DNA of 64,000 nt from Paludibacterium purpuratum (GCF_004363805.1 NZ_SNZP01000009.1:124001-188000); one strand, 5' to 3'; shown: positions 1 through 8,555, counted from the stretch's first letter. The notes: generated by a model from the letters alone, not told the origin. Translations and numbers: made by a program.

Positions 1-441
1 CAGGTAGTTCGACATCATGTTCTGCATCGCCGGCCCCTGGAACTTCATGAATTCGCTCCAGAGATTGGTATTGAACATGGCATTGTCGCCGTACAGCGCA
101 CGCGCTTGCTCGCGAATCTTTTGCTGCAACTGCTCGAACATCTGCAAATTCTTTTCCAGGAAAGGGCCCATCATGCCCTGCATGGCTTGGCCGTAGAACC
201 GGATGAACTGGGTCAGCACTTCGTAGCTGAACATCGGCGCGCCGCCGTTTTCTTCTTCCAGGATGATCTGCAACAGCACGCTACGGGTGATATCTTCCTG
301 CGTCTTGGCGTCAACGACTTGAAGGTCGACCTGGTCGAGCACCAGTTGTTTGACATCCCCCAGGGTGATGTAGGAACTGGTGGCCGTGTCATACAGGCGA
401 CGGTTCGGGTATTTTTTGATGACCCGCTTTTCAACACTCAT
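1..441 (-). CDS. phaR: PhaR polyhydroxyalkanoate synthesis repressor (5' part; gene runs off the left edge)
   Basis: The frame reads down from an ATG at 441 to the window edge without a stop, giving the first 147 residues. The N-terminus (MSVEKRVIKKYPNRRLYDT, then SSYITLGDVKQLV) is the hallmark of the PhaR DNA-binding domain, followed by the PHB-accumulation regulatory segment with ILEEENGGAPMFS. PhaR represses phasin synthesis and binds PHA granules, so expression of granule proteins tracks stored polymer. It is divergent from the phasin gene at 620, the usual target, across a 178-bp intergenic region that probably holds the PhaR operator. The C-terminal end is outside the window. Confidence 0.93.
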   Translation of the reverse strand, partial: MSVEKRVIKKYPNRRLYDTATSSYITLGDVKQLVLDQVDLQVVDAKTQEDITRSVLLQIILEEENGGAPMFSYEVLTQFIRFYGQAMQGMMGPFLEKNLQMFEQLQQKIREQARALYGDNAMFNTNLWSEFMKFQGPAMQNMMSNYL

Positions 442-619
442 GCAATGCTCCCTGTATTGTGTGTGGGGGGTACGCCATCGAATCTACATAAATGCAACAG
501 TCTAAAGCAATAGCACTAGAACGCCATCAATACTACATGATACATTCTGCCGTCATGTTGCGGCGCGTCAATTTATTATGTCGTTCGCCCATTTTATCGA
601 CTCCAAGCGAGGGTACAAC

Positions 620-1180
620 ATGTTTGCGATCAACGAGCAATTCAGCAAGCTTTCCAGCAACGGTTTCGAGAATATTCTGCGCCTGGCGCAAATCTCGCTC
701 GACAGCGGCGAGCGACTCATCAAGCAACAATTCGAACTCTCCAAGCAGGCCCTGGAGGACAACGTCCAGATCGCTCAGGAGCTGGCCGGCATCAGCGACC
801 CGCAACAAGCGCTCAACCACATCAACAAGGTATTCAGCCAATCTTTCGAGAAGGCGGTTCAGAATTCGCGCGGTCTATACGACATCGTGTCGCAAACCCA
901 GACCGAGCTGAGCGCGCTGACGGAGGATAGCCTCGGCCGTATCAACAAGTCGCTGCTCTCCTCGCTCGATACGCTGTCGCAGCACAGCCCGGCAGGCTCC
1001 GATGCCGCAGTCAACGCCATCAAGTCGTCGTTCGCCGCCGCCACGGCCACGATCAGTAGCCTGACCCGCGCCGCCCAACAGGTGGCCGAGTTCGCCGACA
1101 CCAGCGTCAAGGCCGCTTCCAGCGCAACCGCCGACGCCGCCAAGGCACCGACCAAGCGTAGCGCAGCCTCCCAGGCTTGA
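620..1180 (+). CDS. phaP: Phasin (PHA granule-associated protein)
   Basis: This 186-residue protein has the phasin pattern: a short N-terminus (MFAINEQFSKLSS) followed by long amphipathic helices rich in Gln, Ala and Leu, and an Ala/Lys/Ser-rich tail resembling the PhaP tails that contact DNA or other proteins. Phasins coat polyhydroxyalkanoate granules and control their number and size. The ATG at 620 is preferred over an upstream in-frame ATG at 578 because GAGGG precedes it and family members begin here. It sits divergently next to the gene of its presumed repressor phaR and is followed by a strong terminator. Confidence 0.88.
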   Translation: MFAINEQFSKLSSNGFENILRLAQISLDSGERLIKQQFELSKQALEDNVQIAQELAGISDPQQALNHINKVFSQSFEKAVQNSRGLYDIVSQTQTELSALTEDSLGRINKSLLSSLDTLSQHSPAGSDAAVNAIKSSFAAATATISSLTRAAQQVAEFADTSVKAASSATADAAKAPTKRSAASQA

Positions 1181-1197
1181 TTTACCCGTCGCCTCCG

Positions 1198-1226
1198 AAA
1201 TGGCCGCCCCAAGGCGGCCATTTTTG
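1198..1226 (+). terminator. Rho-independent terminator of the phasin gene
   Basis: An 11-bp perfect stem (AAATGGCCGCC with GGCGGCCATTT) encloses a CCAA loop and runs into a T tract, 17 bp after the phasin stop codon. Confidence 0.9.
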
Positions 1227-1324
1227 TTGCCGGTCTGGCCTCGCGCCACAGGAAGTGCATGCAAGCCCCGGCAGAGAGGTTTACAATCCGGGGTTTTGAA
1301 CCCCCTCCCTTCATGGTTCAGCGC

Positions 1325-2452
1325 ATGCAAATCAGCCACAACTTCGATGCCGGCAGTATCGAGATCGTCTCCGCCGACCAGTTCGAAAACATCCAACTGC
1401 GCATCCGTCCGGACAATGCCGCGCATTTCGCCCAGTGGTTCTACTTCCGCCTGCAAGGTGCGGCTTACCAGCATTGCACGATCAAATTCCTCAATGCCGG
1501 CGAGTGCGCCTATCCGAAAGGCTGGGCCGATTACCAACCGATGGCATCCTACGATCGCGTCAACTGGTTCCGCGTGGCCGCCGAATTCGATGGCGAGGTG
1601 ATGACCATCGATCATGTCCCGCTGGCCAACAGCATTTATTACGCCTATTTCGAACCGTACTCGTATGAGCAGCACCTGAACCTGGTCGGCCAGGCGCAAG
1701 GTTCGGGCCTATGCCAAGTATCGTGCCTGGGCGCTACCGTCGAAGGGCGCGACATGGATCTGCTGACCATCGGTCACGAAGTCGAGTCCGATCTCAAGGT
1801 ATGGATCATCGCGCGTCAGCACCCGGGCGAAACCATGGCCGAGTGGTTCGTCGAAGGCCTGCTCAATCGCCTACTGGATCCACAAGACCCGACCTCGCGC
1901 GCCCTGCTCGATCGCGCCACCTTCTACGTGGTGCCGAACATGAACCCGGATGGCGCGATCCGTGGCAACCTGCGCACCAATGCCGCCGGCGCCAACCTGA
2001 ATCGCGAATGGCTCGAACCCACGGCCGAGACGAGTCCGGAAGTGCTGTGCGTCCGCGAGAAGATGCGCGAGACCGGCGTCGATCTGTTCTTGGATATCCA
2101 CGGCGACGAAGGCCTGCCCTACGTATTCTTCTCCGGCACGGAAGGCATCCCGTCCTACGATGCGCGCATCGCAGCCATCGAAAACGAGTTCAAGGCGCTG
2201 TTCAAGCTCGCCAGCCCGGATTTCCAGGACGAACACGGCTATGAGCGCAAGGCGCCCGGTCAGGCCGATCTGTCGATGGCCACCAACTGGGTGGGCGAAC
2301 AGTTCCGCTGCCTGGCATACACGCTGGAAATGCCGTTCAAGGACAACGCCAATCTGCCGGACGACGACTATGGCTGGAGTGGCCAGCGCAGTCTGCGCCT
2401 GGGCGAAGCGATGCTGAGCGCCATTTACGGCGTTCTCGGTAAAGTGCGTTAA
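1325..2452 (+). CDS. M14-family zinc carboxypeptidase, cytosolic type
   Basis: The protein is about 375 residues and has no signal peptide. It combines an N-terminal beta-sandwich domain (NFDAGSIEIV onwards) with a C-terminal M14 peptidase domain. Visible zinc ligands are HPGE (His166, Glu169) and the His of DIHGDE (near 259). NPDG and the catalytic Glu of LEMPF (near 335) complete the active site. The architecture matches the bacterial relatives of cytosolic carboxypeptidases (CCP/AGTPBP type), whose substrate in bacteria is unknown. The ATG at 1325 matches the usual family start; ATG 1313 and 1259 are alternatives and none has a convincing ribosome-binding site. The gene stands alone and ends next to a REPIN-like repeat. 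Confidence 0.85.
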   Translation: MQISHNFDAGSIEIVSADQFENIQLRIRPDNAAHFAQWFYFRLQGAAYQHCTIKFLNAGECAYPKGWADYQPMASYDRVNWFRVAAEFDGEVMTIDHVPLANSIYYAYFEPYSYEQHLNLVGQAQGSGLCQVSCLGATVEGRDMDLLTIGHEVESDLKVWIIARQHPGETMAEWFVEGLLNRLLDPQDPTSRALLDRATFYVVPNMNPDGAIRGNLRTNAAGANLNREWLEPTAETSPEVLCVREKMRETGVDLFLDIHGDEGLPYVFFSGTEGIPSYDARIAAIENEFKALFKLASPDFQDEHGYERKAPGQADLSMATNWVGEQFRCLAYTLEMPFKDNANLPDDDYGWSGQRSLRLGEAMLSAIYGVLGKVR

Positions 2453-2455
2453 AAC

Positions 2456-2518
2456 GTGCGTTGCCTCCGGCGAACGCACGCTACCATGGCGTAGGGTGCG
2501 TTCGCGAAGCAACGCACC
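2456..2518. repeat. REPIN-like hairpin-doublet repeat, copy A
   Basis: Two hairpins, each with GTGCGTT/AACGCAC stems (about 2456-2480 and 2496-2517), are separated by a small palindrome (GCTACC...GTAGG). Bases 2491-2518 recur exactly, in reverse complement, at 27675-27702, and a diverged copy is at 62150-62211. It lies directly after a stop codon, as short intergenic repeats usually do. Confidence 0.8.
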
Positions 2519-2537
2519 ATCCCGCCGATACCGGCAC

Positions 2538-2570
2538 AAAAAAAAGCGCCCGCTAGGGCGCTCTTTTTTT
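2538..2570. terminator. Bidirectional terminator between the M14 and H-NS-like genes
   Basis: The stem AGCGCCC/GGGCGCT is flanked by an A tract on the left and a T tract on the right, so it can act on both strands. It sits 19 bp from the stop of the minus-strand H-NS-like gene. Confidence 0.88.
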
Positions 2571-2588
2571 GGTCGTTGCTTGGCCGGA

Positions 2589-2894
2589 TCAGATGGCCAG
2601 ATCCTGCAGCGTCTTACCGGCGCTCAGCAGCTCTTGCACCCATACCGGCTTGCGGCCACGACCGGTCCAGGTCATTTCCGGATGCTGCGGATGACGATAC
2701 TTCGCTTCTACCGGCTTGCGCACGCCACCGCTCTTGCCCAACACCTCTTCGATGGTCAGGCCATGAGCCTTGGCCAATTCCATGATTTGCTTCTTGGCCT
2801 TGGCTTTTTCTTCGTGCTCGCGAGCCTTAATCTCGGTTTCTACTTGTGCCTTCAGATTGAGGAGATCGGCATAGCTATGTTTGTGGAGTTCCAT
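2589..2894 (-). CDS. H-NS family nucleoid-associated protein
   Basis: This 101-residue protein has an N-terminal coiled-coil oligomerisation segment rich in Lys, Glu and Ala (about residues 5-45), a linker, and the C-terminal DNA-binding motif YRHPQHPEMTWTGRGRKPVWV, with the TGRGRKP loop that enters the AT-rich minor groove. H-NS proteins silence AT-rich, often horizontally acquired DNA. It is monocistronic, with its own terminator downstream and AT-rich upstream DNA. Several paralogues are common in betaproteobacteria, so no specific gene name is given. Confidence 0.9.
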   Translation of the reverse strand: MELHKHSYADLLNLKAQVETEIKAREHEEKAKAKKQIMELAKAHGLTIEEVLGKSGGVRKPVEAKYRHPQHPEMTWTGRGRKPVWVQELLSAGKTLQDLAI

Positions 2895-3039
2895 TTTATC
2901 AATCTACCTTGTCATGTTCGTTTAGATTAAGCAGCAAGAAGGTGCGCTGAAGATTCATTGGCCCAAATGCTTTCGCATGCGGCTCGTGCCCCGGGCATCA
3001 CGGCTAGTGTCTTATTCTTTTGGTGCAGTAGCACTAATT

Positions 3040-4059
3040 TTATTCATCAACATGCGAATATGGCAAGGAAAGATTTTCAACAGAGCATTTATTGTCGACA
3101 TCCAAGTAAATTCCTTCATCCCAACTGGCCGACTGAATCGCCGCCAATGCCTGATATTGCCCATCGGCATCACGCGCCACGTTGACGATCATTCCGATGG
3201 ATTGCCCTTCCATTCCAGGCGAATATAACGCCCCCCCGGCACTGGACAAAATAGATAATTTCACACGGTACATGCGGCGTTTTATTTTCCCCAAATAGCG
3301 CGTCCGGGCAATAATCTCCTGCCCCGGATAGCAACCCTTGGTAAAACTGATCGCGCCAAATAAATCCATATTGACCATCTGCGCCACGAATTGCTCTTGA
3401 GTGGCCGCCGTGATCCAGGGTATGCCGGCAGCGATATCCAGCAACGACCAGGCCTCGTCGCCGATCTCGGTTACCGTTGTCGGCAAGCCCGCGCGCAATA
3501 CCTCTGCCTCGGCGTCACCCAGCGCCAGCAGCACACCGCCGCTGGGAAGACGAATGCACATCGACCCATTGGCATAACCCGCCGACTGCAATGGCTGAAT
3601 AGGCAAGTCATACCCTTTGGCCGTCAGCGCCATTTCCGCTTGTTCGCCTTTAAATCCAAACAAGCAAAACGCTTCATCAATCGACAATTTTACCTTGGAG
3701 CGCATAATAAACATCGTTAGGCGCTTAGCGATGCTTTCAGCTAAATCCGACGCGACAAGCAAGAAATAACTTTCTTCCGATTTCCAGCAGAGGGATGAGG
3801 CCAGTAGCCGTCCCTTGGCAGAAGAATAGCCGGTATATTGTGCGTTACAGCCATCCAGTAATCGAACATCATTACTCAATTGCCCCTGCAAAAAAGTCGC
3901 GGCATCCTCTCCTGTCACGCGCAGCAGTCTGAATTGGCTTAACCGGCAAATCACCGCGCCCTGATTCAGCGCCGTCACTTGCGCCGCATATTGGGCATCA
4001 CCCCATTCGGCTTGTGGGTTTACCGTTTCCAGGGACTCAAGTTTGGACTGGGTGCTCAT
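3040..4059 (-). CDS. ygfZ: YgfZ/GcvT-like folate-binding protein
   Basis: The 339-residue protein has the signature KGCYPGQEIIARTRYLG (the Cys is near residue 243), diagnostic of YgfZ, a tetrahydrofolate-binding GcvT-fold protein that supports iron-sulfur enzymes such as MiaB, particularly under oxidative stress. The TGEDAATFLQGQLSNDV block near residues 50-65 is also typical. The gene is monocistronic on the minus strand. The region is less GC-rich than its neighbours, and the coding strand uses somewhat more AT-ending codons. Function is inferred from the family. Confidence 0.9.
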   Translation of the reverse strand: MSTQSKLESLETVNPQAEWGDAQYAAQVTALNQGAVICRLSQFRLLRVTGEDAATFLQGQLSNDVRLLDGCNAQYTGYSSAKGRLLASSLCWKSEESYFLLVASDLAESIAKRLTMFIMRSKVKLSIDEAFCLFGFKGEQAEMALTAKGYDLPIQPLQSAGYANGSMCIRLPSGGVLLALGDAEAEVLRAGLPTTVTEIGDEAWSLLDIAAGIPWITAATQEQFVAQMVNMDLFGAISFTKGCYPGQEIIARTRYLGKIKRRMYRVKLSILSSAGGALYSPGMEGQSIGMIVNVARDADGQYQALAAIQSASWDEGIYLDVDNKCSVENLSLPYSHVDE

Positions 4060-4221
4060 GTGATTTCGCCCTTCTCTGTATTAATGATGACAATGCTACC
4101 AAAATCGGAGCGTGGGCCAAAGTCGTCCGCCAAACCAATTCATGCCAAAGGCATAATATAATTGTTTTCAGGACGTTATTGCCGAATAGACAAAAAACTT
4201 ACAAATTTCCATAATAAGCGT

Positions 4222-4250
4222 TTGACAGCCTATCGATTCGCCAGTATAGT
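4222..4250 (+). promoter_or_regulatory. Sigma-70 promoter of tRNA-Asn
   Basis: A perfect -35 box TTGACA (4222-4227), a 17-bp spacer and -10 TATAGT (4245-4250) place the start about 7 bases before the mature tRNA. It is among the strongest promoter matches in the window. Confidence 0.85.
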
Positions 4251-4263
4251 TCTGCCTCACGAT

Positions 4264-4339
4264 TCCCTGATAGCTCAGTTGGTAGAGCGACGGACTGTTA
4301 ATCCGCAGGTCGCAGGTTCGAGCCCTGCTCGGGGAGCCA
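4264..4339 (+). tRNA. tRNA-Asn (anticodon GTT)
   Basis: This is a 76-nt cloverleaf with encoded CCA. The acceptor TCCCTGA pairs with TCGGGGA (one T-G pair), the D-arm contains AGCTCAGTTGGTAGAGC, the anticodon loop is CTGTTAA with anticodon GTT, and the T-arm is CGCAGGTTCGAGCCCTGC. It is a single gene between its own promoter and terminator. Confidence 0.96.
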
Positions 4340-4346
4340 GATTCTA

Positions 4347-4375
4347 AAACCCCAGTCGAAAGACTGGGGTTTTTC
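4347..4375 (+). terminator. Terminator of tRNA-Asn
   Basis: The stem AAAACCCCAGTC/GACTGGGGTTTT with a GAAA tetraloop and T tail begins 8 bases after the tRNA. Confidence 0.92.
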
Positions 4376-4584
4376 ATTTGTTTTTCGCGTATAAATTCTC
4401 AAATAGAGACGGTGCGCCGGAAGAATTGAATTTCCAACCGGTTTGTATCATTTTTCCAGCCGGCCTTGCGATGGCGAGCGGCGCCTCAGCCTAAACGCCC
4501 AAATAAAACAGCAGCTTGACCATGACACAACGGCTCGCTAAGCTTCGGCCTTAATTTCAGAACCCACCCACCACAACGACCATC

Positions 4585-5769
4585 ATGACCACGTTGATTC
4601 TCAAGCCCGGCAGAGAAAAGTCGCTGCTCAACCGGCACCCCTGGGTCTTCTCCGGCGCCATTGCCCGCATCGACGGACAGCCGGACAGCGGCGAAACCGT
4701 TGCCGTCAAGGCGCACGACGGGCGCTTCCTGGGCCATGCCGCTTACAGCCCGGCCTCGCAGATCCGCGCCAGGCTATGGAGTGTCGATGAACAGGAAACC
4801 ATCGACGACGCGTTTCTGGTGCGCCGCCTGCAGCAAGCCATCGCCGCTCGAGCAGCGCTTTCGCCCGAGGGCGGACGCCGGCTCGTTCACGGAGAGTCTG
4901 ACGGCTTGCCCGGCCTGGTCGTCGACCAATACGGCCCGGTGGTCGTCCTGCAAGCGTTATCGGCCGGGATCGAGCGCCACAAGCCGGCCCTGGTGTCGGC
5001 ACTACGCGAATTGACCGGCTGCCGCTGCATCTACGAACGCTCCGATGTCGACGTGCGCACGCTGGAAGGGCTGCCCGCGCAGGCGGGCATCTTGTGGGGC
5101 CAACTCCCCGATGGCGCACTGACCATCGAAGAGTATGGGCTGCGCATGCAGGTGGACGTCGTCGCCGGGCAAAAGACCGGGTTCTATCTGGATCAGCGCG
5201 AGAACCGTCGCCGCATCGGAGAACTGGCCGCAGGGCGCGAAATGCTCAACTGCTTCTGCTTCAGCGGCGGATTCTCGCTGGCGGCCTTGCGCGGCGGCGT
5301 CAAGCACGTGGTCTCGGTGGACTCCTCGGCCGAAGCGCTGCAGCAGGCCGCACGCAACCAGTCGCTCAACGGCCTCGACGATGCGCGCGCCGAATGGGTC
5401 GAAGCCGACGCATTCAAATACCTGCGCCTACTGCGCGACCAAGGCCGGAGCTTCGATCTGATCGTGCTCGACCCGCCGAAATTCGCACCGACCGCGCAAC
5501 ACGTGGAAAAAGCCGCCCGCGCCTACAAGGACATCAACCTACTGGGCCTCAAGCTACTGCGTCCGGGCGGCCTGCTTGCCACCTTCACCTGCTCGGGCGG
5601 CGTCGGCGCCGAGCTGTTTCAGAAGATCGTCGCATCGGCGGCCGTCGATGCGCGCTGCGATGCCAGCATCGTCGAGCGCTTCAGCGCGGCGGCGGATCAT
5701 CCGGTCGCCCTATCCTTCCCCGAGGGGGACTATCTGAAGGGCCTGCTGGTGCGCAAAGCGGCAGACTAA
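4585..5769 (+). CDS. rlmI: 23S rRNA (cytosine-C5) methyltransferase RlmI family
   Basis: This 394-residue class I SAM methyltransferase has an N-terminal PUA RNA-binding domain ([21 protein letters not shown], about residues 5-75), a SAM-binding motif around [15 protein letters not shown], motif [10 protein letters not shown] and a catalytic Cys in FTCSGG. RlmI makes m5C1962 in E. coli 23S rRNA; this orthologue is assigned by its full-length domain order and usual size (about 396 aa). The ATG at 4585 follows ACGACCATC without a strong Shine-Dalgarno. The stop overlaps the stop of the convergent beta-lactamase gene by 2 bases. Confidence 0.88.
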   Translation: MTTLILKPGREKSLLNRHPWVFSGAIARIDGQPDSGETVAVKAHDGRFLGHAAYSPASQIRARLWSVDEQETIDDAFLVRRLQQAIAARAALSPEGGRRLVHGESDGLPGLVVDQYGPVVVLQALSAGIERHKPALVSALRELTGCRCIYERSDVDVRTLEGLPAQAGILWGQLPDGALTIEEYGLRMQVDVVAGQKTGFYLDQRENRRRIGELAAGREMLNCFCFSGGFSLAALRGGVKHVVSVDSSAEALQQAARNQSLNGLDDARAEWVEADAFKYLRLLRDQGRSFDLIVLDPPKFAPTAQHVEKAARAYKDINLLGLKLLRPGGLLATFTCSGGVGAELFQKIVASAAVDARCDASIVERFSAAADHPVALSFPEGDYLKGLLVRKAAD

Positions 5770-6674
5770 AGACCTCCCTGCTGGATCACGATGTGCGCGG
5801 CGCTGGCCAGCACATCGCGCCGCGCCAGGGCCTTGGGGGCCTTCTGGGTGAAATAGGTCACCAGGATCAAGGGGGCCCTGCCCGTGGGCCAGATCACCGC
5901 GATATCGTTAGTGGTGCCATAGGCCCCCGATCCGGTTTTATCCCCAACCGCCCACGATGCCGGCAAGCCGGCACGTATGCTGGCGGCACCGGTGGTACTG
6001 CCCTTCATCCAGTTCACCAACTGCTCGCGCTGCGGCGCCTGCAAGGCATCGCCAAGCGTCAATTTACGCAAGCTCTCCGCCATCGCGGCCGGTGTGGTGG
6101 TATCCCGCTCGTCCCCTGGAATGGCGCTATTGAGCCCCGGCTCTTTGCGGTCAAGGCGGAAGGCGCGATCGCCGAGGGTTCTGCTATAGCGGGTCACAGC
6201 CTGAGGGCCGCCCAACTGTTCGATCAGCTTGTTCATGGCCACGTTGTCGCTGTATTGCACCGCCGCGGCGCTCAACGCGGCCAATGTCATCCGCCCGCCG
6301 ACATACTTCTCCGTCACCGGGTTGTAATTCACCAGATCGGACCGTTCGATGGCGATGTCTCGCTGCATGAGGCCGCGCTGGCTTTCGCTCAACTTCAGCA
6401 GGGCGGCCGCCGCCATCACTTTGCTGGTGCTGCAAAGCGGGAAACGTTCATCGGCACGGTAACCGACACGGCTATTGTCCGCGGTATCGATCAGCGCCAC
6501 ACCCAGTCGGCCGTTGGTACTGCGCTCCAATTGCGACAAATGCTGCCGAATGGCTTGTTGCCGCGCCGGGTCGATCGCCTGCGCGGGAGCATGGAGCCCC
6601 AGCAGCGCCAAGGCCGTCAAAGCAAAGCACATGAATCGTGCCGTCGTCGCTGTCTGTAATACGGATTGGGTCAT
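5766..6674 (-). CDS. Class A beta-lactamase, CTX-M/KLU-like
   Basis: The 302-residue precursor has a signal peptide (MTQSVLQ... ending near HAPAQA) and all class A motifs: S70-x-x-K73 as CSTSK, S130-D-N, E166-P-x-L-N170 and K234-T-G as KTGSG. Long stretches ([41 protein letters not shown]) match my recollection of CTX-M and the Kluyvera chromosomal enzymes. Cys69 is present, but position 238 is Gly, so the KPC/NMC-type carbapenemase disulfide is absent. The start at 6674 follows GAAGGTG; an upstream in-frame ATG at 6776 would spoil the signal peptide. No ampR-type regulator is adjacent. Base composition matches the neighbours, which suggests a resident gene. The substrate profile cannot be read from sequence alone. 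Confidence 0.93.
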   Translation of the reverse strand: MTQSVLQTATTARFMCFALTALALLGLHAPAQAIDPARQQAIRQHLSQLERSTNGRLGVALIDTADNSRVGYRADERFPLCSTSKVMAAAALLKLSESQRGLMQRDIAIERSDLVNYNPVTEKYVGGRMTLAALSAAAVQYSDNVAMNKLIEQLGGPQAVTRYSRTLGDRAFRLDRKEPGLNSAIPGDERDTTTPAAMAESLRKLTLGDALQAPQREQLVNWMKGSTTGAASIRAGLPASWAVGDKTGSGAYGTTNDIAVIWPTGRAPLILVTYFTQKAPKALARRDVLASAAHIVIQQGGL

Positions 6675-6857
6675 GACACACCTTCGAAACGATAAAAGTT
6701 TTGTTGACCGATGAAATAACGAAAATATCCCCTGCCAAACCGCCCGCGCAACGCGAACGACACAATTTTGCTGCACACGTCAAAGAATCAGTCTACATGT
6801 ACTTTATGGGCCACCTTCCTTTACCCATCACGGCCCGGCAAAGACAAGGAGACTGAC

Positions 6858-7196
6858 ATGCCTATTCGCCCCTGTTTGCTGTTTTGCCTAGCCATGCTCG
6901 CCAGCGCCGCCAGCCAGGCCATGCCGAACGGCGAGGATCTCTACCAACAAAACTGCGCGGTCTGCCATGGCGACAAAGCGCAAGGCAAGGTCGGTCCCAA
7001 ATTGGCAGGGGATTCGAGCAAATGGAGCAAGAAATTGTTTGAGCGCGCCGTACTCAAGGGGATCGACGATGGCGGCAAGCCGCTGAAATCGCCGATGCCG
7101 CATTGGAACAAGAGCAGCCTCAAAGAAGATAACGGCCAACCGCCAACCACCGAGGAAATCGACGCCATCCAGCAGTACATCCGCAAACTGCATTGA
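6858..7196 (+). CDS. Small periplasmic c-type cytochrome
   Basis: The 112-residue precursor has a Sec signal peptide (cleavage near SQA, residue 21) and a single heme-attachment motif CAVCH at Cys33, Cys36 and His37. A Met in SPMPHW is the probable sixth ligand. This is a class I monoheme cytochrome (cytochrome_CBB3/c5-like), a soluble electron carrier. The start at 6858 follows AAGGAG; an upstream in-frame ATG at 6768 lacks these features. It is monocistronic and divergent from the beta-lactamase gene. The redox partner is unknown. Confidence 0.88.
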   Translation: MPIRPCLLFCLAMLASAASQAMPNGEDLYQQNCAVCHGDKAQGKVGPKLAGDSSKWSKKLFERAVLKGIDDGGKPLKSPMPHWNKSSLKEDNGQPPTTEEIDAIQQYIRKLH

Positions 7197-7281
7197 GCGC
7201 AGCACCTCGCCACCCCACCCGGGCCGATGATGCTTGACACCATCGACCCGGATCCATACCCCCTCAAGATCGGCCAAACAC

Positions 7282-7334
7282 TACAGATCTGTATTGATTT
7301 ATGACCGAGCAAGCGATACGCTACAGATCAGTAG
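7282..7334 (+). promoter_or_regulatory. Paired palindromic operators, probably for the TetR regulator
   Basis: TACAGATCTGTA (7282-7293) is a perfect 12-bp palindrome. CTACAGATCAGTAG (7321-7334) is a near-perfect palindrome of the same CTAC-n-GATC-n-GTAG type. They lie about 40 bp apart, close to four helical turns, and flank a candidate promoter (TTGATT 7294-7299, 17-bp spacer, TACGCT 7317-7322) just upstream of the AhpD-like/tetR operon. Confidence 0.7.
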
Positions 7335-7372
7335 CGAACAAACCGATTGTTATTCACCGAGCGAGGTAGACG

Positions 7373-7945
7373 ATGTCGTCCTTCCAACTGCGCACGCCCG
7401 AAACGGCCGATGACTTGGCACAGCCCGTGCTGCAAACGTTCAAAAAGCAGTATGGAACCATCCCCAATTTCTACGCCGGCCTCGCCATCGATGGCGCCAC
7501 TCTGTGCGGCTATCTGTCGTTCGAGCAGCATATTGAGGCGCATTGCCTGCTGACACCCGAACAACGCGAAATGATTTCCCTGGCCGTGGCCAACCATAAC
7601 GGCTGCCAGTACTGTGTGAGCGGCCACACTTTCTCGGCAAAAAAAATGGGGTTCGATCAGTCGGCCTGCGCCGACATCCAGCAAGGCATCGCCCAATCCC
7701 CCACGGATCAGTTGGTGCTGGATGTCGCGCTGGAAGCATTACGCAATCAGGGACGCCTTAGCGCAGAAACCTTGAACAAATGTCGAGAGGCCCATTTCTC
7801 CGATGCCATGCTGCTTCAAATTTATGCCTGGGTCGGCATCAACACCTTCAGCAACTGGATCAATAATCTGGTCGAGCCCAAGATCGATTTTCCGCTCGTG
7901 CCGTTACAAAACATCTCAAGCGACCACCCTCGGCGAGACACATGA
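7373..7945 (+). CDS. AhpD-like / carboxymuconolactone decarboxylase family protein
   Basis: The 190-residue protein has the AhpD-fold redox motif Cys78-x-x-Cys81 followed by His85 (GCQYCVSGH) after the helix EQREMISLAVAN. This pattern marks alkylhydroperoxidase-like peroxidases that use the vicinal thiols. It is translationally coupled to the downstream tetR gene (ATGA overlap), and both sit behind paired palindromes, so it is probably an autoregulated detoxification unit. The start at 7373 follows GCGAGGTAGACG. The physiological substrate (peroxide or other electrophile) is not shown by the sequence. Confidence 0.85.
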   Translation: MSSFQLRTPETADDLAQPVLQTFKKQYGTIPNFYAGLAIDGATLCGYLSFEQHIEAHCLLTPEQREMISLAVANHNGCQYCVSGHTFSAKKMGFDQSACADIQQGIAQSPTDQLVLDVALEALRNQGRLSAETLNKCREAHFSDAMLLQIYAWVGINTFSNWINNLVEPKIDFPLVPLQNISSDHPRRDT

Positions 7946-8493
7946 GACCTTCGAAAAGCGAACAGTTACTGGATATCGCCGAGACGCTGTTCTACAAGAA
8001 CGGCTTTCACGCGACCGGCGTCGACCAGATCCAGGCCGTATCCGGCATCGCCAAAACCACGCTATATCATCACTTCAACACCAAGGAAGCGCTGATCCTG
8101 GCCGTACTGACCCGGGCATCCGCCACCGCGCTGGCCAGCGTGGAGAAACTCGCCCACGCCGGCAACGCCCAGGGGTTGCAACGCTTGCGGGCGATTTTTC
8201 TCGACCTGCTCGAAGAGTGCCAAGCTCCCGGCTTTAACGGCTGCCTGTTCAGCAACGCCGCCGCCGAGTTCTTCGACCGCAGCCCGGAGATCGTCGAGCT
8301 GGCAAGAACCCATAACCGGAGGCTACTGGATTTGTTCGCCCGCATCCTGGAAGACGCCGGCGCCCCCACGGCCGCCGCGCCGGCGATACTTGCGTTATAC
8401 GAGGGCATTCTATCGCTCGGGCGGACGCAGGACATCGGCCCAGCCATCGCGGCGGCACTGGATATGATCGAACTCATGGACAAGCGGCGGTAG
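7942..8493 (+). CDS. TetR/AcrR family transcriptional regulator
   Basis: The 183-residue protein has an N-terminal TetR helix-turn-helix (residues about 8-55: ILDIAETLFYKNGF-type helix, then GVDQIQAVSGIAKTTLYHHF) and a helical ligand-binding domain containing FNGCLFSNAAAEF, typical of the TetR_C group linked to redox or electrophile sensing. It overlaps the AhpD-like gene by 4 bp and very likely represses the shared promoter through the palindromes at 7282 and 7321. The inducer is unknown. A bidirectional terminator follows. Confidence 0.9.
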   Translation: MRPSKSEQLLDIAETLFYKNGFHATGVDQIQAVSGIAKTTLYHHFNTKEALILAVLTRASATALASVEKLAHAGNAQGLQRLRAIFLDLLEECQAPGFNGCLFSNAAAEFFDRSPEIVELARTHNRRLLDLFARILEDAGAPTAAAPAILALYEGILSLGRTQDIGPAIAAALDMIELMDKRR

Positions 8494-8521
8494 TGTATTG
8501 CATACGCTATGCGGACAAAGC

Positions 8522-8555
8522 AAAAGCCCGTAAGCACAATAGCTTACGGGCTTTT
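8522..8555. terminator. Bidirectional terminator (tetR / tRNA cluster)
   Basis: A 14-bp perfect stem (AAAAGCCCGTAAGC with GCTTACGGGCTTTT) has a 6-base loop and A/T runs on both sides. It serves tetR on the plus strand and the converging pgsA/tRNA transcripts on the minus strand. Confidence 0.9.

Noticed and set aside
5094-6659. A 521-codon plus-strand frame spanning the end of rlmI and the beta-lactamase gene
   Set aside because: It is out of frame with rlmI and antisense to the beta-lactamase gene, with Arg-rich, family-free sequence.
5766-6674. Carbapenemase of the KPC/NMC type
   Set aside because: Cys69 is present, but position 238 is Gly, so the disulfide found in those enzymes cannot form; the motifs fit the CTX-M side better.
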